Positions 23,295-32,081 of a stretch of DNA of 64,000 bases are shown piece by piece. The notes beneath the pieces are model-generated. The model was given only the letters and a program-made list of their open reading frames with translations, had not been told where the DNA came from and did no database searches. This DNA is from Haloferula sp. BvORR071 (GTDB taxonomy: Bacteria; Verrucomicrobiota; Verrucomicrobiia; Verrucomicrobiales; Akkermansiaceae), in contig NZ_BATP01000036.1 in assembly GCF_000739615.1 (NCBI RefSeq), forward strand, positions 1-64,000, read 5' to 3'. Position 1 is the first letter of the stretch; each line of letters begins with the position of its first letter. A program made the position numbers and the translations under genes.

Positions 23295-24215
23295 ATGCTC
23301 CCTCGCATGACCGTCCGGCCCATGAAATCCGGTGAGGAAGCCGAGATCGCCGCCCTCATCTACCGCTCCACCAACTCTTGGTATCAGTCCAAGCTCGGTC
23401 ACGAAATCTTCACCGGGAAGCCGGAGGACTGCCGCATTTTCGTCGATACCTACGAGATCCTCGACCCCGGCTGCTGTTTGGTGGCGGAAGGGGAGGATGG
23501 CAAAATCGCCGGGTCCTGCTTCTACCACCCGCGCGAGACCCACGTCGGCCTCGGCATCATGAATGTCGTCCCGGACCAGACCGGCAAGGGCGTGGCCAAG
23601 GCTCTCTTGGCGGAAGTCATTGAAAAGGCCGGGGATCTCCCGGTCCGCCTGCTCTCCAGCGCCCTCAATCTCGAATCCTTCTCGCTCTACACCCGGGCGG
23701 GCTTCGGCCCCGTCTCCGTCTATCACGACATGCGCTTCCCGGTGGACCACAAGCTGCCGCCGCCGCCGATTGGTCCTGGTGTGGTGAGACTGGCAAATAC
23801 CGAGCACCTCTTCGGCATGGTCGATCTGGAGGAGGAGATCGCCGGCATCCGCCGCAGCAAAGACCTCTCCTACTTCCTCCGCAGCCAAGGCGGACACTGG
23901 ACCACCTTCGTCCATCTCGATCCTTCGGGAAAAATCGACGGTTGGCTCGCCTCGGTCGACCACCCGGGCTGCCGGATGCTCGGCCCCGGCGTCATGCGGG
24001 ATGAGAACGCTGCGCTGGCCCTGATCCACATGCAGCTCAGCCAAGCCCGTGGCGGCACCCCGGTCTTCCTGATCCAGACCCACGAGTCCTGGTTGGTCGC
24101 GGAACTCTACAAGTGGGGTGCCCGCAATGTGGAACTCCACTTCGCCCAAGTTCGCGGATCCTTCTCCCAGCCCCAGGGCATCATCATGCCCAGCTTCCTG
24201 CCGGAGAGCGGCTGA
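23295..24215 (+). CDS. GNAT-family N-acetyltransferase, two-domain
   Basis: 306 residues. The N-terminal half is a GNAT domain with the acetyl-CoA motif IMNVVPDQTGKGVAKALLAE and the tail LESFSLYTRAGF. The C-terminal half (about 150-300) looks like a second degenerate GNAT-type domain, including WTTFVHLDPSGKIDGWLASV and HESWLVAELYKWGARNVELHF. The substrate is unknown. It is divergent from the RiPP precursor, so a functional link is possible but not shown. Confidence 0.8.
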   Translation: MLPRMTVRPMKSGEEAEIAALIYRSTNSWYQSKLGHEIFTGKPEDCRIFVDTYEILDPGCCLVAEGEDGKIAGSCFYHPRETHVGLGIMNVVPDQTGKGVAKALLAEVIEKAGDLPVRLLSSALNLESFSLYTRAGFGPVSVYHDMRFPVDHKLPPPPIGPGVVRLANTEHLFGMVDLEEEIAGIRRSKDLSYFLRSQGGHWTTFVHLDPSGKIDGWLASVDHPGCRMLGPGVMRDENAALALIHMQLSQARGGTPVFLIQTHESWLVAELYKWGARNVELHFAQVRGSFSQPQGIIMPSFLPESG

Positions 24216-24303
24216 GCGAGGAAGCTATGTTATGTGAAAAATTCGCCGGTTTTTCCGGGGATCTTGCTTTGGCGGTGTCCTAGTGGGAGGAAGCACCGTT
24301 GGA

Positions 24304-25887
24304 ATGAAGAAACCCGTCCTGATCTCGACTCATCTCTTGGCCCTCGGAGCTGGCTGGCTGGCCTTCCAGGCTGCGGGCTCCGCGCAAGATGGCGGCAGTT
24401 CCTCTAGCGGAGGCGAGCACGCAAGCCGCAGCGAGCGCCGTGACGGGCAGGCTGAGGGCCGCCGCCTGCTCTCCGAAATGCGCAAGTCCTGGCGCGCGGA
24501 GGAAGCCGCCATCGACAAGAGCCGCACCTTTGCACCGGAACCCCCAAGCCCAAGTTCCCCGGAGGCCATCCAACAAGAGCGGGAGCAGCAGCAGGCCCAC
24601 GAAAAGAAAGTCTTCGATCTGGCTGCCAGCCTCAGCCTGCCCGCCGACCCAGCAGCCGAACTCAAGAAGCTGATGGAGAACGGCTTGGTGGACGATGCCA
24701 GCGCTCTGGTCATCGCCTGGCTGCGCCGCGATCCGACGGCTGCGATGCGGGCCTTGAACGGTGAAGAACTGTTCCGACACGATTCCTGCACGGACGAGGG
24801 CGTCCGGCTGTGGAGCCGGGAAGCCACCGCGCAGGCGCTTCTAGGTCTCATGGAGGCAGCCGCCGAGTGGCGTCCCCTTCTTACCGAGCTAGCTCTCCAA
24901 AAGGTCGTGGCCACGGATTTTTCCGCGCTCGGAGCCACGATCGAGTCACTGGAAGGTCTGATGGATCGCTCGGCGCTCCTGAGCACCGCCTTCGAGAATC
25001 TGCCTGCCGATCGTCGCGCTGCGGCACTCGACTGGATCTTCGCCAATCTCAAAGGCCAAGAGGCTGCCCGCGTGGTCCAGACCGCGGCCTTCGACATGCA
25101 GACCAGCCAGAGCGATCCCTTGGGGGCCAAGGCCTTCCTCAAGGACGCGATCGATCGCTTGGACGCAGAAGGCAAGGAAAGGATGAGCGGCTGGGCCAAT
25201 GCCAAGGACATCCTGAGCTTCGGCGTGGGACCCGACTCGCCGATCGATGAGCGCATTGACCTCGCGCTCATGGCGGAGGCCCGCGGGCAAACTCCGGAAG
25301 AGCAGCGCGCCAATGCCCGCGCGTCGATCGTCTCTAACGACTTGCGGAATTGGTTCGATGCTGGCCAATGGGACTTGGCCCTTCAGGCCCGCAGCGTTTC
25401 TCCGGCGGAACTGTGGGCCGAGGCGAAGGAGGCCTTCCCTCAGTTCGACCAAACAACGGACCAAGACAACATGCTCCGGCTGATCTTCATGCGCAGTGCT
25501 CTCAGCGACCCGCAAGCGGCCATCGCGCTGCTGAGAGCAGAGGGCAAGCAAGACCAGCTTGGCAAGTACGCCTCCTTTGCGGTGGGTGAAGGCTGGAGCA
25601 ATCAGTTGGAGGGGACCCTCGCCTTGGTCAATACCCTGCCCGGCGAAGTCTTCCGCGAGAACCTTTCCTCCTTCGACCGCTCTTACAGTTACCTCGTGGA
25701 GCGCGAAGTCACCGCGCGCGGCTCCTTTTGGCTCGATTGGGTCAAGCAGCAGCCCCCCGGTTTGAGCCGGGACCTGCTCTACCACTACACCGCGCGCGGG
25801 CTCTACCAGCAGGGCAGGGAAGCCGAGGCGGAGGCCTTCAGGGCCGCGGTCCAAGACCCCAAGGTGAAGGCCTACCCCAAGCTCTAA
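24304..25887 (+). CDS. Membrane-anchored or exported hypothetical protein, paralog 1
   Basis: 527 residues from the ATG at 24304. An N-terminal hydrophobic segment (PVLISTHLLALGAGWLAFQ) is followed by a Ser/Gly/Arg-rich linker and a long helical body of about 430 residues with repeat-like units such as LLGLMEAAAEWRPLLTELAL. It resembles the next gene in N-terminal arrangement and size class, so the pair probably arose by duplication. No catalytic motif seen. A tetratricopeptide-like helical scaffold is a guess. Confidence 0.5.
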   Translation: MKKPVLISTHLLALGAGWLAFQAAGSAQDGGSSSSGGEHASRSERRDGQAEGRRLLSEMRKSWRAEEAAIDKSRTFAPEPPSPSSPEAIQQEREQQQAHEKKVFDLAASLSLPADPAAELKKLMENGLVDDASALVIAWLRRDPTAAMRALNGEELFRHDSCTDEGVRLWSREATAQALLGLMEAAAEWRPLLTELALQKVVATDFSALGATIESLEGLMDRSALLSTAFENLPADRRAAALDWIFANLKGQEAARVVQTAAFDMQTSQSDPLGAKAFLKDAIDRLDAEGKERMSGWANAKDILSFGVGPDSPIDERIDLALMAEARGQTPEEQRANARASIVSNDLRNWFDAGQWDLALQARSVSPAELWAEAKEAFPQFDQTTDQDNMLRLIFMRSALSDPQAAIALLRAEGKQDQLGKYASFAVGEGWSNQLEGTLALVNTLPGEVFRENLSSFDRSYSYLVEREVTARGSFWLDWVKQQPPGLSRDLLYHYTARGLYQQGREAEAEAFRAAVQDPKVKAYPKL

Positions 25888-25906
25888 CAGCTCTGTCCCG
25901 CCGACC

Positions 25907-27190
25907 ATGAAGCGTGCCCTGATCTTAGCGTTCTCGCATCTCGTCCTCATCGGCGGCGGCTACTTGCTCCACCGTTCCATCGCCCCGCCGGCGCGGGCCG
26001 CCGCAGCCCCGGCCAAGTCACCGGAATCCAAGCCTACACCGGTTTCATCATCCGCAGCCGACGGCAAGCCCAGCTATAGCGGTGGCGAGTACCGCAAAGC
26101 CTGGCGGGCCAGTGCCGGAGCCAAGCTTTCGCCCCAAGAGTTGGCGCAAGTCCGCGAGAAGCTGTGGAACGAATGGCTCGAAAAGGATCCTCGCAGTGCT
26201 CTGATCACCCTTGCGGAGGAGGGCACGATCTCCACCCATACGAATCGCAGGATCTTCGGCGAGTGGTTCAAGGGCCGCGAGGAAGAGATGCTCGATTGGA
26301 TCCTCGCCGGTGATTTCGGCATTGATGGCTCCGCGCTGCTGCAACTCTGGTCCGAGCGGGTCGGCGACAATCCCGACCTCCTGCTCAGCTTCCTTCCCAA
26401 GCTGCCGGCGGATTCGCGGAATAGTTCGATCAAGAAGCTCTTCGGCGGTCCGGTTGATCGCACGGCCCTGGACAACCGGCTGGCCCGGATCAGCGCCATG
26501 CCCGGCGAACGGGATCGCGAGCTTGCATGGAACACGCTGCTGGAAGGCGTCATCAAGAGCAACCCGATCAACCACTACGAGGATCTCTTTCCCGAGTTGA
26601 TGGCGCGTCCTGACCTGCCACCCGCCGTGCGTGAAGCCGCCTTGGGCACCTTCAGTTCCCGCCTATTCCAGAATCGCGATTCGGCCAAGGCGCTGGAGGA
26701 TTTCCGCAAGCTCGCGCCGGAAGGCCAATCCTTCCTGGTCCCGAAGTTATTGGCAGCCTCCAAGGAGTCCGCCTGGTCCTATCAATCCGGCGTCACCAAC
26801 GCGCTCACGATGCTGGCCGAGCACGGTGACTGGGAGATCATCGCCAAGGACGGTGCCGACGCGATCGAGTATCTCTACAAGAACGGCCAGCCGAACGCGG
26901 ATTCTGTTAGTCGCTGGGCCCTGGAACTGCCAGCTCGCGACGAAACCGTGACCACTTACCGGCGCGCCGTCGCCGGTCGTTTCCGCGAGGATCTAGCAGG
27001 TGGCAGCGACTGGGCCGCCTCCCTGCCGGAAGGCTGGTACCGCGATCAAGCCTACGCCCAGCTCGCGATGACTGCGGACGCGCATCACAAGGACCCCGCC
27101 GCCCGCGACCAAGCCATTTCCGCAATCACGGATCCCACCATCCGCCAAGAGCTGGAGCAATGGCGCAACCGTGAGGCGAAGGCGCGGTGA
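25907..27190 (+). CDS. Membrane-anchored or exported hypothetical protein, paralog 2
   Basis: 427 residues starting MKRALILAFSHLVLIGGGYLLHRSIAPPARA, the same N-terminal arrangement as the upstream paralog (hydrophobic segment, low-complexity linker, helical body with short Trp/Leu-rich units). It starts 19 bases after the previous gene, so both are one transcription unit. The repeated patterns GEWFKGREEEMLDWIL and LAWNTLLEGVIKSNP suggest alpha-solenoid packing. No function assigned. Confidence 0.5.
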   Translation: MKRALILAFSHLVLIGGGYLLHRSIAPPARAAAAPAKSPESKPTPVSSSAADGKPSYSGGEYRKAWRASAGAKLSPQELAQVREKLWNEWLEKDPRSALITLAEEGTISTHTNRRIFGEWFKGREEEMLDWILAGDFGIDGSALLQLWSERVGDNPDLLLSFLPKLPADSRNSSIKKLFGGPVDRTALDNRLARISAMPGERDRELAWNTLLEGVIKSNPINHYEDLFPELMARPDLPPAVREAALGTFSSRLFQNRDSAKALEDFRKLAPEGQSFLVPKLLAASKESAWSYQSGVTNALTMLAEHGDWEIIAKDGADAIEYLYKNGQPNADSVSRWALELPARDETVTTYRRAVAGRFREDLAGGSDWAASLPEGWYRDQAYAQLAMTADAHHKDPAARDQAISAITDPTIRQELEQWRNREAKAR

Positions 27191-27204
27191 CGGTATAGCA
27201 AGAC

Positions 27205-27789
27205 TTACTTGAAATCGACCCGAGCGTACAAGTCAGACAGCGAGAGTTCCGCACCGACTTCGGGAAGCGGAATGACCTCATCCTCCCCTGAATACTCCTC
27301 GGCTTCGAAACCGCCTTGGCCGCTTCTGCGGAATGCACTGACACGACGGCTGTCCGTCTCGACCAGCAGGAGCACCTTGAGCGAAGAAATCGTCAGGTAG
27401 GCATCCTTCTTCTCACCCATGTCAGTCCGCCGCGTCGATTCACTCAAGACTTCGACTACCACAATGGGCTGTTCTTGGAAGCGTTGGTCCCCGGGGCTCG
27501 GTTGGCAAACGATCTGCAGGTCAGGGTAGTAGAAGCGGGTTTGGTGGGGAAGCTCGACCCTCAGCTTGGCGTCGCTCCCGAATGGCTCACACGGCTTGCC
27601 CCGGAGTTGGCTTCCGAGAGAGATCGCTGCGTTCATCGCGATCCGGGCGTGATTGGTGGTCCCGCCGGACATCGCGTGGACTTCGCCACCCAGATACTCG
27701 TGCTTGACCTCGGAGACTTCCTCGCCAGCGAGATATTCTTCCACCGAGACGAGCTGTGGCTTCTTGAGCGCTGTCACAATTTCATCCAT
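27205..27789 (-). CDS. Uma2-family endonuclease-like protein (DUF820)
   Basis: 194 residues from the ATG at 27789. The PD-(D/E)XK-type Uma2/DUF820 signature is visible: GEEVSEVKHEYLGGEVHAMSGG, then YYPDLQIVC and PIVVVEVLSESTRRTDMGEKKDAY with the Glu-Val-Leu-Ser motif. This family is very expanded in cyanobacteria and Verrucomicrobiota and is of uncertain role. It converges with the paralog pair with only 14 bases between stops. Confidence 0.88.
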   Translation of the reverse strand: MDEIVTALKKPQLVSVEEYLAGEEVSEVKHEYLGGEVHAMSGGTTNHARIAMNAAISLGSQLRGKPCEPFGSDAKLRVELPHQTRFYYPDLQIVCQPSPGDQRFQEQPIVVVEVLSESTRRTDMGEKKDAYLTISSLKVLLLVETDSRRVSAFRRSGQGGFEAEEYSGEDEVIPLPEVGAELSLSDLYARVDFK

Positions 27790-27836
27790 AGGCCGCCGCC
27801 CGCTTGAAAGCAAGGCGGCGGAAGCTCACGCTCCCC

Positions 27837-28805
27837 TCAAGCGCACAGCGGCGCGCACAGCCTCATGATCGACGGGTCGATCTGGTACTTCGAGTCCACC
27901 ACCGTATGGATCGGCAGATGTCCGAAGGTCCCGTCCCGATAGACCATGATCGCATTCGTTGCGCCGGCTTCCAGCGAGTCGACCGCCGCCACCGCGAACT
28001 TGTAGGCCATGATCCGGTCATGAACAGTCGGGGAGCCACCGCGCTGGACGTGGCCCAGCACCGTCAGCCGCGCTTCCATCCCGATCGCGTCATTGATGTA
28101 GCGCGTCGTGTAGTCCGCCATCTTGGTGCCCTCTGCCACGATCGCGATGATGTGGTTGCGGCCCTCGTGCTTGATCTCGTGCTTCAGCTTCGCGCCGATC
28201 TTCTCAAGGTCGTAAGGGATCTCAGTGGTCAGGCAGAGCTCGGCTCCACAGGCCAGCGCGCTGACCATCGCCAGATAGCCGCAGTGGCGGCCCATCACTT
28301 CGATCACGAAGGCGCGAGAGAATGAGGTCGCCGTGTCGCGGATCGAGTCCACCGACTGCCGGATCATGTTCAGCGCGGTATCCACCCCCAGGCAGTAGTC
28401 GGTGCCGGCGATGTCGTTGTCGATCGTTGCGGGAATCCCGGCGAAGGGTACGCCGAAGTCCGCATAGAATTGGTTCAGCGCGCGGAAGGAACCATCACCG
28501 CCGATCACGATCAGCTTGTTGATCCCGCGTTTCTGCAGGTTCTCCAGCGCTTGGCGCCGGAACTCGATGTCGAAGAAGCGCTTCGAGCGCGACGAGCGCA
28601 GGAAGGTGCCGCCACGGTGCAGGATCCCGGAGACCAACTCGCTGGTCGCCTCCACGATCTTGTCGTCGATCAGCCCGCGCAGGCCGTCGTAGACCAGCCA
28701 GGGCTTGAAGCCGCGGCTGGCCGCGTAATCGGCGGCGCATTTGATTGCGGGGTTCATGCCCGCTGCGTCGCCGCCGGATGTAAGAATTGCGATGCCTTCG
28801 CTCAT
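27837..28805 (-). CDS. pfkA: ATP-dependent 6-phosphofructokinase
   Basis: 322 residues from MSEGIAILTSGGDAAGMNPAIK. It phosphorylates fructose 6-phosphate in glycolysis. GGDGSFRAL keeps the Gly that favours ATP, whereas PPi-dependent enzymes have Asp there. The catalytic TIDNDIAGTD and the substrate motif VEVMGRHCGY-like (here VIEVMGRHCGYLAM) are present. The frame extends upstream to 28889 but the ATG at 28805 matches family starts. Confidence 0.95.
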   Translation of the reverse strand: MSEGIAILTSGGDAAGMNPAIKCAADYAASRGFKPWLVYDGLRGLIDDKIVEATSELVSGILHRGGTFLRSSRSKRFFDIEFRRQALENLQKRGINKLIVIGGDGSFRALNQFYADFGVPFAGIPATIDNDIAGTDYCLGVDTALNMIRQSVDSIRDTATSFSRAFVIEVMGRHCGYLAMVSALACGAELCLTTEIPYDLEKIGAKLKHEIKHEGRNHIIAIVAEGTKMADYTTRYINDAIGMEARLTVLGHVQRGGSPTVHDRIMAYKFAVAAVDSLEAGATNAIMVYRDGTFGHLPIHTVVDSKYQIDPSIMRLCAPLCA

Positions 28806-29037
28806 GGTGCCGGGCGGAAAAAAGGGGACCGTCCGCAGGGACGCAAGCACGGGATGTGCCGCAGAACCGTGCAGGATGCAATCGCGCAACTTGCAATGGG
28901 CGCAGCTTGCACCGCAAAAACCCGGCTGCTGCCGCCATTCCTAGCTGCTAGATCACTGAAAATCAATCGTTTGAGCTAAGTGGACAGTCTTGGCCGGGAT
29001 CTTGCAAGATAAACTCCCGAAACAACCCAATACCACC

Positions 29038-29208
29038 ATGCTTCATTGGACTATTACCTTCCTCATTCTCGCGCTGGTGGCGGGATTACTCGGCTTCACC
29101 GCAGTAGCGGGGACTTCCTTTGCTATTGCGAAGGTTCTTTTCTTCGTCTTCCTCGTCCTTCTGCTCGTTTCCTTCTTCTCTAACGCCCTGCGTGGCAAGG
29201 CTCCGTGA
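29038..29208 (+). CDS. DUF1328 small membrane protein
   Basis: 56 residues with two membrane helices: [48 protein letters not shown], the DUF1328/YtjA pattern. These proteins are common, tiny and of unknown function, often linked to envelope stress. Upstream in-frame codons back to 28990 are not family-like. It is divergent from pfkA. Confidence 0.88.
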   Translation: MLHWTITFLILALVAGLLGFTAVAGTSFAIAKVLFFVFLVLLLVSFFSNALRGKAP

Positions 29209-29594
29209 CGGATCCGCCAAGAATGGAAAAAGATTGAAATTTTATCCTTTCGCTCCGAGCGAACAAACGTATGATTCCCCCTGCCTGAGGCGCGTTTCTA
29301 AAGTCCTTCAACCCAAGAGGGAAAAAGAAAACCGGCAGAAAAGCCGTTTGACGACGTTAGAGAAGTAGCTGAGAGGCACTAGGCAGAACCCGGCAGATTC
29401 GAAGAACCGGCCAAGCCATACACAACAGATTTGCTGCGGGTAATACCGTGGCGGGGCGGGCGCTCGGGGAGGGGTGCCCGCCCCAACTTTTTTTGGGGGG
29501 GAGCGGCTTTGGATGCCGCAAGAACAGCTGCTTTCAGAGATACGGCCGAGTGCTTCCGAATTGCATGACTCGGTGCGCCGTGCATCTTCCGGAA
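29209..29594 (+). terminator. Gap with one strong hairpin (29453-29494)
   Basis: In 386 bases of gap the only clear structure is GGGGCGGGC (29453-29461) pairing with GCCCGCCCC (29476-29484) followed by AACTTTTTTT. This is a rightward terminator, 245 bases after the DUF1328 stop. No gene was found in the rest of the gap. The DNA from about 29340 to 29450 is ordinary sequence that could hold the promoter of the next gene. Confidence 0.6.
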
Positions 29595-30905
29595 ATGACC
29601 GGAGTCCCCCGCCTCGCCATCGGATTGTTAGGCCTCGCGCTCGCGCAGCCCATGGCCGCGGACGAGACTGCCGACCTCAAGGCTGAGAATGTCCGTCTGC
29701 ATGCTTTGGTTCGCCAGCATGCCACCGGCATGTTCTTCGACGAGGTGAAGACCAAGTCCGGGGATGCCACTTACCGCGACGTGGTGATCAAGCAGGTGAC
29801 CGGGAAGTCTGTGCGCTTCCGCCATGCCGGTGGGGAAGGGGAGATTGCCGCGGCGGACAGCCCGCCACTGTGGACCGATCTCTTCGGCTTCGAAGCCGCC
29901 AAGGAGAGTCCCGCGGAAAAGCCGAAGGCGGAAGAGCCGAAGCCGACGATGGTCAGCCGCTCCGAAGTCTCTCCAGCCGAAGCGATCGCAGTGGTCGAAG
30001 GCGACCGCTCGAGTGGTACCGGTTTCTTCTGCCGCTCCGGTGACCAAGTGTATCTCTATACCGCCGCCCACGTGATTTCCGGAAATGCCAAACTCCAGGT
30101 GAAGCTTCGCAGCGGCACGGTGGTGCGGAAGTTCGGCGATCTCGAGGCTGCGGAGGGCGCGGATCTGGTCCGCCTCCCGGTGCAGGAGCAAATCACCAAT
30201 GCCCTCGAAATCGCGCCAGAGAGCGGCTTGGCCAAGGTGGATGAAGAGGTGCTTGCCTCCGGCAATGCCGCGGGTGCAGGCACCGTCGGCTTTGAAAAGG
30301 GCAAGATCCTTGGCGTCGGTCCTACCTCCATTGAGATTGATGCCCAAGTCATCCAAGGCAACAGCGGCGGGCCGATCCTGGATGCTGCCAGCGGCCGTGC
30401 TCTGGGCGTGGTCACCCATCTCACTGCCGGCCGCGATGACCGCTGGGCAAAGGATACCCGCTTCTCCACCATCCGCCGCTTCGGCTGCCGCCTCGACCGC
30501 AGCTGGGAGTGGAAGAAGGTGTCGGTCGAGGGTTTCCTCAAGGAGGGCAAGGCCGTCCTCGCGGTGCAGGATCAATCGGAACTCATGATTGCCGCCCTCC
30601 AGCCGGAACAGTGGAAGAGTGAAGTCTTCCGTCGTCTCGCCACCAATCCACTCGCGCGCGACATCACCGCTCTGGATTCGTGGATCGAGGAACAGCGCCA
30701 GGGCGGCCAGCGCTTCAGTGAGAATGACCGCAAGAAGCGCCTTCGCGGTGTCCTCGATAGCGCCCGCCATCGCTCGAAAAGCCAAATCGCCAGCTTCAAC
30801 GCCGGTGGCTTCACCTGGTTCCACCGCGACCTCGCCGACAAGGAGATCACCAAGCGCGACGAGATCGACAAGGTCTACGAGAGTACCCTCCTCGACCTTC
30901 GCTGA
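29595..30905 (+). CDS. Exported trypsin-like serine protease
   Basis: 436 residues from the ATG at 29595 (VPRLAIGLLGLALAQPMAA signal). A coiled-coil/linker region precedes a trypsin-like domain with the triad visible: His in YLYTAAHVISG, Asp in AEGADLVRLP, and Ser in VIQGNSGGPILD. A C-terminal helical region of about 130 residues follows (ALDSWIEEQRQGGQRF). No PDZ domain is seen, so it is not DegP-like. It is probably a periplasmic protease. The frame can be extended upstream to 29448 but the signal peptide argues for this start. Confidence 0.82.
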   Translation: MTGVPRLAIGLLGLALAQPMAADETADLKAENVRLHALVRQHATGMFFDEVKTKSGDATYRDVVIKQVTGKSVRFRHAGGEGEIAAADSPPLWTDLFGFEAAKESPAEKPKAEEPKPTMVSRSEVSPAEAIAVVEGDRSSGTGFFCRSGDQVYLYTAAHVISGNAKLQVKLRSGTVVRKFGDLEAAEGADLVRLPVQEQITNALEIAPESGLAKVDEEVLASGNAAGAGTVGFEKGKILGVGPTSIEIDAQVIQGNSGGPILDAASGRALGVVTHLTAGRDDRWAKDTRFSTIRRFGCRLDRSWEWKKVSVEGFLKEGKAVLAVQDQSELMIAALQPEQWKSEVFRRLATNPLARDITALDSWIEEQRQGGQRFSENDRKKRLRGVLDSARHRSKSQIASFNAGGFTWFHRDLADKEITKRDEIDKVYESTLLDLR

Positions 30906-31231
30906 GGGCACCCATAGGCCCGACGCACGCCTTCTTGCTAGATCCGCCCGTTTGCGGCGCTGTTGCTAGCGGAGTGCGTGCGAGTATCGCCGCTTTGAGG
31001 GGCGAGGCTGAGCTTCAAGGCGCCGGACAAGTTCCAGACAGGCCCGTCCCAACCGAATAGGGAGCGCGGCTTCAAAACGGCGTGAGCTTTCTTCCGCCTG
31101 CGCCCATGCCAACCCATCCATCGATTTCATCAATGAATCCATCGGCTGAATCAATGCAGTAAATCCCGTCTAAGCGCCAGTATCGGAGCCTGATGCAAGT
31201 CCAACCCTAAACTCTTACCCCATATCCTCCT
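30906..31231. other. 326-base gap with no recognised gene
   Basis: Frames of 60-odd codons on the minus strand are not supported by composition or homology patterns. The sequence is mixed and includes GATTTCATCAATGAATCC-like direct repeats around 31120-31160 (ATCAATGAATCCATCGGCTGAATCAATG). No terminator or promoter consensus could be supported. Confidence 0.4.
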
Positions 31232-31984
31232 ATGGACTCACGCGCTTTCGAATGTTTCGGCGTTTCCCACTGGTTCGCCATCATCTGCACCGCTTTGGCA
31301 GCGGCTGGCATGATCTGGCTGAACCGCTCGCCCCATGTGCCGCAGTCCCGCAAGCAGCAGGCGAATACCGCCCTGGCGGTGATCCTGGTGCTCGCGGTTT
31401 CCGCCGATCCTCTCCTCACCTGGCTCCGCTACCGCGGCTCGGATCAAGTTGGCCTTGCCGGCAAACTCGTCCGTGACACGGCCCTGCCCTTCTACCTTTG
31501 CGATGTCGTCTCGCTCGTCCTTGCCGTCGCCTTGATCACCCGGCGTTCACGCTGGGTCGAAATCGGCTACCTCTGGGGCATGGGTGGCACCATGCAGGGC
31601 CTGCTCACCCCCACGCTCTACTTCGATTGGAACACGCCGGAGTACTACGCCTTCTTCCTCCAGCACGGCGGTGTGCCAGTCGCGGCGCTGGCCTTGGTCT
31701 TCGGCGCACGCATTACCCCGCAGCCCGGGACTTTCCGCCGCGCAGTGTTCTGGAGCTGGGTCTACATGGGCAGCGTGATGCTGCTGAACTTCTTGCTGGG
31801 TGCCAACTACGGCTTCCTGAACGGCAAGCCGAATGTGCCCACCATGTTCGACCACATGGGGGACTACCCATATTACCTGATCACGCTCCAAGCCGTGGCC
31901 TTCACCCTCTATGGCCTCCTGCTCCTGCCATTCTCCCGCGGGGGACGGGAACTCAAGATCGCCGGCGCGAATCCGGCTTTGTGA
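31232..31984 (+). CDS. TIGR02206-family membrane protein (YwaF-like)
   Basis: 250 residues with six or seven membrane helices. The pattern FECFGVSHWFAIICTALAAAGMIWL at the N-terminus, the central LPFYLCDVVSLVLAVALITR and the conserved GGTMQGLLTPTL are those of the TIGR02206/YwaF family, integral membrane proteins of unknown function. The gene is followed by a bidirectional terminator facing the giant minus-strand gene. Confidence 0.85.
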   Translation: MDSRAFECFGVSHWFAIICTALAAAGMIWLNRSPHVPQSRKQQANTALAVILVLAVSADPLLTWLRYRGSDQVGLAGKLVRDTALPFYLCDVVSLVLAVALITRRSRWVEIGYLWGMGGTMQGLLTPTLYFDWNTPEYYAFFLQHGGVPVAALALVFGARITPQPGTFRRAVFWSWVYMGSVMLLNFLLGANYGFLNGKPNVPTMFDHMGDYPYYLITLQAVAFTLYGLLLLPFSRGGRELKIAGANPAL

Positions 31985-32025
31985 AGTTCCCTCCACAGCG
32001 CGGGCGAAGATCCCCGGAAAACAAA

Positions 32026-32060
32026 AACGCCCGGGACCCTAACGGGATCCCGGGCGTTTC
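32026..32060. terminator. Bidirectional terminator
   Basis: ACGCCCGGGA pairs with TCCCGGGCGT around an 11-base loop (32028-32058), with A-rich sequence on the left and T on the right. It lies between two convergent genes and can end both. Confidence 0.88.
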
Positions 32061-32081
32061 ATGAATCAATCAATCACCTCG

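Noticed and set aside
22410-23310. Long plus-strand frames over the precursor (Ser/Pro/Leu-rich, 226-267 codons)
   Set aside because: They are antisense to the repetitive precursor and arise from its 75-bp periodicity, with no stop codons created by chance.
30966-31154. 62-codon minus-strand frame after the protease
   Set aside because: Composition and position give no support; no Shine-Dalgarno or family pattern.
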